Positions 25,112-32,900 of a stretch of DNA of 39,210 nucleotides are shown one piece after another. This DNA is from Saprospiraceae bacterium (GTDB lineage Bacteria; Bacteroidota; Bacteroidia; Chitinophagales; Saprospiraceae). Made by a program: the position numbers and the translations under genes. The DNA lies in NCBI GenBank assembly GCA_020628645.1, contig JAHDES010000058.1:1-39210 (forward strand). The letters run 5' to 3'. The notes under the pieces are model-generated. The model was not told the DNA's origin and did no database searches. It was given only the letters and a program-made list of their open reading frames with translations. Within the stretch, counting starts at the first letter, position 1, and the number at the start of each line of letters is the position of its first letter.

Positions 25112-25562
25112 AAGACGAGCTATCATACTACCCATCTCCAAAATTCTATTCATTCTTTGTGTAATTATAAGGATTGTTGCATCTTAATTTTAATGCACTG
25201 TGTAAAAAGTTAGTTTGTATTTTGAATGAGGCGATTTTTTTCTCAATTGAGGCGCGGCGGAGCCTAATAGCCATAGCTATTAAGGCGAGTACGTAACGAA
25301 AAGTGAGATAAAAAGAACCATTCAAAATTATAAGAAATTTGTGTTACAGTGTATTTAATGCAATCCATTTCTTCCTTGTTTTAGAATACTGACAACCGTT
25401 GATAATTGGGTTTTGTAGTATGCTATAAAGTGAGAATATTGATTTATTATTCTTCTTTCTTATCCAAATTCTTCGATAAACGAAGGGATAAATGAAATAA
25501 TCGTGAGATGATTTTGAATCGGTCACACGACAAGAATCTTAAACTTTCTAAATAAATCTCGT
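25112..25562. other. Intergenic region of 451 bp containing a MITE-like element
   Basis: No gene. It contains the inverted-repeat element at 25196-25351. The remaining 200 bp before the next ATG are AT-rich, with no recognisable promoter box or terminator. A 60-codon minus-strand frame here lacks family features and is discounted. Confidence 0.6.
25196..25351. mobile_element. MITE-like element of 156 bp with terminal inverted repeats
   Basis: Left end CACTGTGTAAAAAGTTAG and right end (read inward on the other strand) CACTGTAACACAAATTTC; over 32 bases, 22 match, including the outer six and an inner ATTTTGAAT. The centre has GAGGCGCGGCGGAGCC and a perfect 7-bp stem TAATAGC-CATA-GCTATTA. Flanks share TTTAATG (25189-25195 and 25354-25360), a possible 9-bp target duplication with two differences. 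There is no transposase, so any mobility would depend on one in trans. Confidence 0.6.
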
Positions 25563-26225
25563 ATGAAAAAATCGCTCTACATTATTGCCTTGTTTCTTCT
25601 ACCTTATGTTAGTGATGCACAAAAAAGTGAATCTTTCATTTTCCAACTAGTAGATAAAAATTATGAAACGCTTTCTTATTTCACTTACGCTATTTTCCAA
25701 CACAATGATCTTATAACAGGAGGAACTTCTGATTGGGATGGAATAATTGAGGTGGAACTAAATGAAAAACAAGAACTACGTTTAATGACCTTAGGCTATG
25801 AAGAAAAACGATTTACATTTGACGATCTACAAGAAACGGATTTGGTGATGGTCAAAGATGGGATTTATATGATGGATGAAGTTGTAGTGAGAGCGAAAGG
25901 GTTGGATAATCAATGGGGAAATTGTTGTTGGGATGGAATGAGAATAAACCCACAAAAAATAGTTATCAATTCTCCTCCTACGACTTTCACAAAATGGTCC
26001 TATTATCCCAATCCAACTACTGATTTTGTTCGAATAGAACCCCAGAATAAAAAAGGCTTTGTTGTTTTGTATGCATCCAATGGTATGGAAGTAAGAAGAA
26101 AAGCTATTTATGATCAAAGTATACTTCTATCTCTACAAGATTTACCCTCTGGGGGGTATCGTTTACAATTTCAAAATGAAAAAGAATTTTCTCCTATTGG
26201 ACAATTGATGGTTTCTTTTGATTGA
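25563..26225 (+). CDS. Small T9SS cargo protein with carboxypeptidase-regulatory-like domain
   Basis: Protein of 220 residues. Signal peptide 1-19 (PYVSDAQ). Residues 22-115 resemble a CarboxypepD_reg-type beta domain ending in GIYMMDEVVVRAK, a segment typical of the plug end of such domains. Residues 118-125 have QWGNCCWDG with adjacent Cys. The last 75 residues are a T9SS type A-like sorting domain (SYYPNPTTDFVRIEP ... LPSGGYRLQF). The function of the mature protein is unknown. It stands alone on the plus strand and converges on the PaaG-like gene with 49 bp between stops. Confidence 0.8.
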   Translation: MKKSLYIIALFLLPYVSDAQKSESFIFQLVDKNYETLSYFTYAIFQHNDLITGGTSDWDGIIEVELNEKQELRLMTLGYEEKRFTFDDLQETDLVMVKDGIYMMDEVVVRAKGLDNQWGNCCWDGMRINPQKIVINSPPTTFTKWSYYPNPTTDFVRIEPQNKKGFVVLYASNGMEVRRKAIYDQSILLSLQDLPSGGYRLQFQNEKEFSPIGQLMVSFD

Positions 26226-26274
26226 GCAATACAACTATTAGATTTTCTAAGTTGGGCAAACTTAAACAATCCAT

Positions 26275-27054
26275 TTATACCCCTGTAAAATTAGCTTTGC
26301 GTTTTTCAAGAAAGGCATTGACGCCTTCTTGATAATCGCTGGTTTGACCAGCTTCATCTTGGAGTTCTATTTCTAAAAATAATTGTCGTTCGAGATCATT
26401 GGATAAGGATTCATTCAGGGCGCGCTTGGTATAGCCCAATCCTTTAGTGGGCATTTGAGCTAATTTGAGCGCGATTGCCATACTATCTTCAGCAAAGGAT
26501 TCCGCTGGTAGCACTTTATAGATCATCCCCATTTTTTCAGCATCTGTAGCACTGACTTTATCTCCGAGCATCATAAGAGCAGATGCTTTTTGGAAACCAA
26601 TTAAACGAGGTAAAAAATAAGTACCTGCACTATCAGGAATTAAGCCTATTTTACTAAAGGCTTGAATAAAACTCGCTTTTTCGGAAGCCACCACAATATC
26701 GCAAGCAAAGGCTAAGTTCGCAGCCGCACCTGCTGCTACCCCATTTACTGCCGCCACAATAGGTTTTTCAATCGTACGAAGTCGTGTGACCAAAGGATTG
26801 AAATGTTCCTGAAGAATACGAACCAAATCTAAGTCATTATCACCTATAGCCTCTTGTAAATCTTGTCCAGCACTAAAAGCTTTGCCTTGTGCTGTAATGT
26901 AAATAGCACGAACTTCGGTATCTGCTTTACACTCATCAAGTGCAGCTTGCATAGCTAATGCCATATCACGTGTAAAACTATTATAAACTTCAGGTCGGTT
27001 GAGTTTGATAATTCCGACGCCATTTTCTTTTGTGAATAGAAGCGTTTCTGACAT
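26275..27054 (-). CDS. paaG: Enoyl-CoA hydratase/isomerase family protein, PaaG-like
   Basis: Protein of 259 residues, the family's usual length. Crotonase fold marks: AFSAGQDLQEA and NGVAAGAAANLAFACD, which form the oxyanion hole, and GLIPDSAGTYFLPRLIG with Asp141, which in PaaG is the catalytic acid/base for isomerising ring-epoxide phenylacetyl-CoA. The FSAGQDL and GLIPDSxGT combination favours PaaG over a plain beta-oxidation hydratase. No other phenylacetate genes are in view, so a general enoyl-CoA role remains possible. It lies 72 bp downstream of the SurA-like gene on the same strand. Confidence 0.85.
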   Translation of the reverse strand: MSETLLFTKENGVGIIKLNRPEVYNSFTRDMALAMQAALDECKADTEVRAIYITAQGKAFSAGQDLQEAIGDNDLDLVRILQEHFNPLVTRLRTIEKPIVAAVNGVAAGAAANLAFACDIVVASEKASFIQAFSKIGLIPDSAGTYFLPRLIGFQKASALMMLGDKVSATDAEKMGMIYKVLPAESFAEDSMAIALKLAQMPTKGLGYTKRALNESLSNDLERQLFLEIELQDEAGQTSDYQEGVNAFLEKRKANFTGV

Positions 27055-27126
27055 TGATTTTATTGGTTTTGTTATTGCATTCGCTCAAGGCTTATGTTGA
27101 TTTACTTTTTTGAACATGTACTTGCA

Positions 27127-28491
27127 TTAGGGTTTAGGTACAGTAGGTTGTACCTTCCAATTAATCATATTGGGACAAGTATGATAGTTAGATTCTATTT
27201 TGATGAAAGTACGATCAACCCGTTCGCTAATCCAATCATTGATAAAAACACTTTTCTTGGATTCAAGGGCAGCTTGTTGAATTTTAGAATAATCTTGTTC
27301 TAAATTCGCTTTATGGGGAGCTGTTCTTGATTTTAAATAAACGACACGATAGGCGGTCTCTCCTGTAGGTTGTAAAAATTCAATAGGATTAGAAAGTGTT
27401 CCTACTTCCATTGTATCAATGGCAAAATAAATATCTGGGTCAAGATCACCTGTTTCAAAAAAGGTATTGCCTGATTTTGGATTCACCATATTGCCATCAT
27501 TATTATAGCTCTGTGCGTCTTCATCAGAATATTCTTTCACAGCTTTAGAAAAGGAAATAGAATCTGTAGAAACGAGTTGGCGTACCGTATCTAATTTTGA
27601 TTTCGCTAAGCGTAAATCATCCGTTGTAATATCAGGTTTGACTAGAATATGCCGTGTATGAATGGTATTTCCCCTTCGTTCAATCAATTGAATTAGATGG
27701 AATCCAAATTGAGATTCAACAATATCAGAAATTTCATCTTTTTCCAAATTATAGGCAGCCGCCTCGAATTCTGGCACAAAAGTATTTCGTTTTTGCCATC
27801 CTAAATCTCCTCCCGCACGTGCCGAACCAGGATCATCTGAATAAATAGCCGCTAATTCTGCAAAATCCTCTCCTCCTTCTACAATTCGTTGCCGCAAATC
27901 TACCAATTGTTGGTGCGCCTTTTCTTTTTCCTGCTCATTGACTTGAGGGAGATAAACGATCTCTCCGAGTTCAACTTCAGAGTTGAAATAAGGCAAACTA
28001 TCTTTGGGTATTTGATTGAAAAAATCTTTTACTTCGGAGGGTGTGATTTTCACATTGGTCATAATTTGACCTTGCATACGTTCCACCAAAATTTGGTTTT
28101 TCAAATCTTCTCTAAACTGTTCACGCACTTCATTGATCGATGCACCATAATAGGCCTCAAACTGGCTCACGTCCCCTTGCATGTAGGCTAAAATTCGTTC
28201 AATACGAGCATCCAATTGGGCATTTACTTCTTCATCTGCTACAATTACACTATCCAATCTTGCTTGATTAAGCATGAGACGTTGTGCTAATAAATTATCC
28301 AATATCATACAGCGCGCACCTTCAGGTAATCCGCCTTGTTGTGCAGACATGAGGGCGTGTTGTTCTTCAATTTCTGATAATAAGACCAATTCACTTCCCA
28401 CTTTTGCCACTACTTTATCAATGACCGCACGATCTTGTGCCCAGCTAAATGTGGCAATAAAAAGTAGTAGTATGGCTAAAACCTTATTCAT
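27127..28491 (-). CDS. SurA-like periplasmic chaperone and peptidyl-prolyl isomerase
   Basis: Protein of 454 residues with a signal peptide (1-18, ATFSWAQ). It has a SurA-type N-terminal helical domain (VAKVGSELVLLSEIEEQ, LDNLLAQRLMLNQA) and two parvulin (PpiC) domains: the first about 168-265 (GDLGWQKRNTFVPEFEAAA, ESQFGFHLIQLIERRG), the second about 278-385 (HTRHILVKP). The second lacks a clean GFHL motif and may be inactive. It should escort outer-membrane proteins across the periplasm. Its start overlaps the stop of the upstream lipoprotein gene by 8 bp, which implies coupling. Confidence 0.9.
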   Translation of the reverse strand: MNKVLAILLLFIATFSWAQDRAVIDKVVAKVGSELVLLSEIEEQHALMSAQQGGLPEGARCMILDNLLAQRLMLNQARLDSVIVADEEVNAQLDARIERILAYMQGDVSQFEAYYGASINEVREQFREDLKNQILVERMQGQIMTNVKITPSEVKDFFNQIPKDSLPYFNSEVELGEIVYLPQVNEQEKEKAHQQLVDLRQRIVEGGEDFAELAAIYSDDPGSARAGGDLGWQKRNTFVPEFEAAAYNLEKDEISDIVESQFGFHLIQLIERRGNTIHTRHILVKPDITTDDLRLAKSKLDTVRQLVSTDSISFSKAVKEYSDEDAQSYNNDGNMVNPKSGNTFFETGDLDPDIYFAIDTMEVGTLSNPIEFLQPTGETAYRVVYLKSRTAPHKANLEQDYSKIQQAALESKKSVFINDWISERVDRTFIKIESNYHTCPNMINWKVQPTVPKP

Positions 28492-29338
28492 TATTATAAA
28501 TTTTTACATTATTGCGATTGAGTTCTTGTTCATATAGCTTTTCTCTTTTTGCAGCTAACATTCCTTGTTTTCGTTTATGCAAAATAATTTGCTTGGCTTG
28601 GTTTTCAATATACGCTAAAGGCGGTTCTTGATCTACACTAACGACTTCTAATAAACGAAAAAAGTAGGTATAATTTTCATCTTTCCGTACAAAAAAAGAA
28701 GTAGTATTAATATTTGTTTTTGTAATCATTCCAGAAGGAAAATGACGCGCTACTTCTTCTAAATCTACCCATTTTTCGCCTTCTAAGTTTAAAACTTCTG
28801 CATTCCTATTACAAAAAGTAACTAGCTCTAATTGTAAGCTATCCTGGCTTGCGCTCCACCATTCACTAGCTTGACTGAGATTGGGAGCTGTATTGGGAAT
28901 TTTTACATATTGAGAACGTACAATAGGGTTTTTTAATTGGTATTGTTCTTTATTTTCTTGATAAAATTCCTCTATCTGTGCTGCCGAGATAGTACTATCT
29001 AATTCTGCTTCAATTAAAATCCGTTCATAATTATATAAAACCAAAGAAGAACGATAGTCTCTAACCAATGCATCTATATTCAAATCTTGCGGGATATTTC
29101 GCTCTGCTTCATGCATCAATAGCGCATCACGCACCCAACGTTCAATATAAGCATTAACCATCAAGGTGCTATCTTCTTGCGTCATACCTGTGTACAACAA
29201 ATCTTCTACTTCTGAAAAATACAAACTTCGATTATAGACTTGTGCTAATAGAATAGCCTCTTCTTCTACATCATTTTGAGGAGTACAAGCAATTCCCAAA
29301 CAAACAATCATTCCAATCAATAGCGTGAAGTGCTTCAT
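28484..29338 (-). CDS. PpiC/SurA-related lipoprotein
   Basis: The start at ATG 29338 gives the lipoprotein signal MKHFTLLIGMIVCLGIAC (lipid Cys18 after LGIA); the frame is open 17 codons further but that would bury the signal. The mature 267 residues have a SurA-N-like helical region (YIERWVRDALLMHEAERN) and a degenerate parvulin-like region (about 130-240, RSQYVKI near 147, GEKWVDLEEVARHFPSG). I see no intact PPIase active site. Pairs of such a lipoprotein with a SurA homolog are common in Bacteroidota, and an accessory chaperone role at the membrane is likely. Confidence 0.8.
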   Translation of the reverse strand: MKHFTLLIGMIVCLGIACTPQNDVEEEAILLAQVYNRSLYFSEVEDLLYTGMTQEDSTLMVNAYIERWVRDALLMHEAERNIPQDLNIDALVRDYRSSLVLYNYERILIEAELDSTISAAQIEEFYQENKEQYQLKNPIVRSQYVKIPNTAPNLSQASEWWSASQDSLQLELVTFCNRNAEVLNLEGEKWVDLEEVARHFPSGMITKTNINTTSFFVRKDENYTYFFRLLEVVSVDQEPPLAYIENQAKQIILHKRKQGMLAAKREKLYEQELNRNNVKIYNNE

Positions 29339-29386
29339 GGTTTTAGTAAAGGAGAAAAAAATTCTCCATTTGGTTGTATAAACGCA

Positions 29387-29394
29387 CAAAATTA
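29387..29394 (-). promoter_or_regulatory. Probable promoter of the lipoprotein-surA operon (TAATTTTG)
   Basis: The minus strand has TAATTTTG, a full match to TAnnTTTG, 49 bp before the ATG at 29338. The -33 region is weak. Confidence 0.5.
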
Positions 29395-29460
29395 GGCTTT
29401 TTGGATGGAAATGTGGGGATGATAGAGCATTAATTGGTCTATAGATGAATTTTTAATGAT

Positions 29461-29491
29461 AAAAAAGTCTTCTTGAGAAGTATTCTTTTTT
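29461..29491. other. Terminator-like hairpin in a divergent spacer
   Basis: CTTC-TTGA-GAAG is framed by AAAAAAG and CTTTTTT, so it looks like a bidirectional intrinsic terminator. No gene ends near here. It could end a short antisense or regulatory transcript, or act as an operator. Confidence 0.4.
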
Positions 29492-29727
29492 CAACTAATT
29501 CATTAATTTTTCATTTTTTAGTCGTTAAAAAAAATATGTTCGTTTTCAATTATGCAATCATTTGGAATTTTCTAATCGTAAGACGACTTGAAGTCAACCA
29601 ACGATAATCAAATTAATTATTTTTATATACGTAAAAATTTTTAATTTATTACTGTCATAAAATCAGTTTATAACATATTGGCAAAATTTTTGAATCAATT
29701 ATTGATGTGTTTTCGTAATAACACCAG

Positions 29728-29748
29728 TATCACTATAAAATAGTGATA
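29728..29748. promoter_or_regulatory. Perfect 21-bp palindrome upstream of the adhesin gene
   Basis: TATCACTAT-AAA-ATAGTGATA has 9-bp arms without mismatch, 176-196 bp upstream of the ATG at 29924. The length and symmetry fit a binding site for a dimeric repressor; no T-run follows, so it is not a terminator. Confidence 0.45.
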
Positions 29749-29923
29749 ATTCATATACTACTACTCTTCTTAAACGTAAAATGTAAATTCACATTTAATA
29801 CTGTGGTTTATATTTTCTTCTATCCATTGTTGTATTAATTTACAACCTAATATTTCTATTTCATTGAGGTCCCAAGATACAGTCTCTACAGTTGTAATTG
29901 ATTGATATTTAAACCTATTCATT

Positions 29924-32900
29924 ATGGTTTACACAACTATGACCTCAAACATGGATAATTTTCATTTGTATATCCATTGGTATTTAAAAAGAATAGCACT
30001 TCTTTGCTTTATTTTTTGCTTATTGAACGAGCCATCCAATGCTCAACTATGCTCATTTATACCTGCGGTAAGTACAGGTGCGGCAAGTGTCCCTACTTCT
30101 TGTGATAGTCGTATGGAGGGGCCTGTTTATTCAGGAAGCGTATTAACACTTAATCTCCAGCAAGGAATAAGTTACACCTTTGACGTATGTTATAATAGTG
30201 ATTATGATGATCCCTCCACTAATACCCCAATGTTTCAACTTTGGACGACTCTTAATGGAACTGTGGCAGATTTAATTACAGAAGAAATTGGAACAGCAGA
30301 AGGCTGTGCTACTTATACATTTACGCCTTGTACTACCGCAGAAGAAACTATTTATATTCTCACCTACTCGCATCAGTGTATTGCTGATTGGAAAAAGTGG
30401 GATTTGAATATTTCTACGACATGTTGTGTTTTGACTTGTGCTGAAGATGTACATATTGGCGCAAGTATGGGGGGATGCCGTGCTAATGCATTTAGTATTC
30501 CAATTCCTAGTTTCACAGGTGCGTGTGAAGCAAGTAGTGGCTTTGATTTCACGATTATTCCTCCGCTTACGGTAGCTCCGACTACTGCTTCTCCAACTTC
30601 GACCGCCATTCAAATCCCTGCTAATAATCCAAGTGGTACACATACTATATTATGGAGTGTAGACGACTGCGGTGGAACTAGTTATACCTGTGAACAACAG
30701 TTGTACATTGAACCTATTTTAGCTTGTAATGATTTGATTATAGTGAGTTTAGATGCAACGGGAAAATCTGCGATAAGTGTGGATGCTGTTTTAGAAAATG
30801 TAGATGATATATGTGCCGATGAATTTGAAGTGTTTTTAAGCGATTTACAAGGAAATATCTATTTGGACACTGCCTACTGTTCAATGATAGGACAAACGAT
30901 TTTTTATACGGTTCGACATATTTCTACCAATACTATTTGTACTGGTTTGGTGCTGGTAGAAGATAAATATCCTCCTATATTAAGTTGCTCTGATGTGAGT
31001 ATAAAATGTAATGAAGCTTCTGATGTAGATGCAATTGGACAAGCTACTGTCATGGATAATTGTACTACCAGTCCAAGTTTAATCCATACAGATCGTTATA
31101 CCGATTTAAATTGTACCGACGGAACAAGAGTCGGATTTATTACACGTACATGGATTGCTACAGATGCGAGTGGCAACTCTTCTTCTTGTGTTCAAAATAT
31201 TGACATTCAACGACACACTTTAGCAGAAATTGATCTTCCTCAAGATACCATGATTGATTGTTCCATGGCATTAGCTAATCCAAATATAACTGGAAGTCCT
31301 AGTTTAATGGATATGGAACTAAGTCTGCCTTGTAACATTATTTCCTATTTTGAAGATGATACAACTTACAATTGTGTAGGCAATTATAAAATTATCCGTT
31401 CATGGAATGTATTAGATTGGTGTACTAGCGCATCTGTAGATCATACCCAAATCATCGAAGTCATTGATACGACTGGTCCTGTGATAACTTGCCTTGCTGA
31501 TGTCACCTTTGGTACTTATGTAGACCAATGTGCAGGAAGCGTTACCTTAACTAATCCAATGGTAATGGATGCTTGTTCTCCTATGACTTCGCTTAGTGTC
31601 AGTTGGGCATATGGAACTAGTATAGGCACGTATCAGGATATTCCCGTAGGTGAACATTTAGTTACTTACATCGCAAGCGATGCTTGTGGAAATAGCAGTA
31701 GTTGTACACAAACGATAGAAGTAATTGACAATAGTCATCCAACAGCTATTTGTCAATTAGCAACAAATGTGAGTTTAACTGCCAATGGAGATGTACAAAT
31801 ATGTGCAGATGCGTTTGATGCAGGAAGTTATGATAATTGTGCAATTGATAGCATTCAAATTAGTGTGATGGGAAGTGGTGTATTTTCAGAATGTTTAGAA
31901 TTTGGATGTATTGATACAGATAGTACAGTAATGATTATTTTTCAAATAACTGATACAGTAGGATTAAGTAATCAATGTATGGTGGAATTGACGATTAAAG
32001 ATAGTGCTGCCCCAAATATTGTTTGTCCTGATGATATAACGATAGATTGTACTGCTGATCCAACTGATTTAAATTTAACAGGAAATCCAATTGTAGTAGA
32101 CAATTGTCCCTTTGTTGTTGATAGTATAAATGTAGAAGATTTTGATATTTGTGGAAATGGTACTATCACTCGAACGTGGACAGTGACTGATAATTCGGGC
32201 AATAGTAGTTCTTGTCAACAAATCATAACAATAGAAGATACCACGCCTCCAACGATTACTTTTGCAAATGATACCACCTTGTTTTGCGAATCGTTAACGG
32301 ATGATTTTGGACGTCCTACAATTGTAGATGATTGTAGTATTTTTAGTTATGGTTTTCAAGATTTGGTCTTAGTGAATGATCCTTGTTTTCAAAAAGTCCA
32401 ACGAACTTGGTTTGTAATGGATGAATGTGGAAGTTTGGATACTATGCGAAGTTTTATTGCCAAATTAGAAAATGATACGCTTGCTCCTACTTTCACGGGT
32501 GTTCCTGCAAATTTGACCTTATCTTGTGAAGAATCTATTCCTGACTTTGATCCTACCATAAATGATTTATGTGATACAAGTTTAGTCATCGAAATGATGG
32601 AAATGGAAGAAGCTGGTGCCTGCCCCAATGAACGAACCATTATTCGAAATTGGACAGCTACCGATAATTGTGGAAATATAGGTGTCTTTATCCAAACCAT
32701 TGTTGTAGTAGATACGATAGCTCCTATTTTCACCAATATACCCTTAGATACCTTATTGTCGTGTGAGCAATCCATCCCTGATACTCCTCCTACCATTACA
32801 GATAATTGCGATGGAGTAGACGAATTGACAAGTTCCATGACAGAAACTATTGAAGCTGGGAGCTGTCCCAATGAACAAATCATTACTCGAAAATGGTTGA

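Larger units (their letters stand above)
29339..29923. other. Divergent intergenic region of 585 bp
   Basis: No gene seen. It separates the SurA-related operon (minus) from the giant adhesin (plus) and holds the promoter at 29387-29394, a short inverted repeat GGAGAA/TTCTCC in the leader (29351-29367), a hairpin with A and T tracts (29461-29491) and a perfect palindrome (29728-29748). The rest is very AT-rich. Confidence 0.6.

Noticed and set aside
25344-25526. Minus-strand 60-codon frame in the spacer
   Set aside because: Overlaps the inverted-repeat element end, no domain or signal peptide, no ribosome binding site.
26246-26263. Hairpin TAAGTT/AACTTA between two convergent stops as a bidirectional terminator
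   Set aside because: The stem is only 6 bp, AT-rich, and lacks a T-run on either side.
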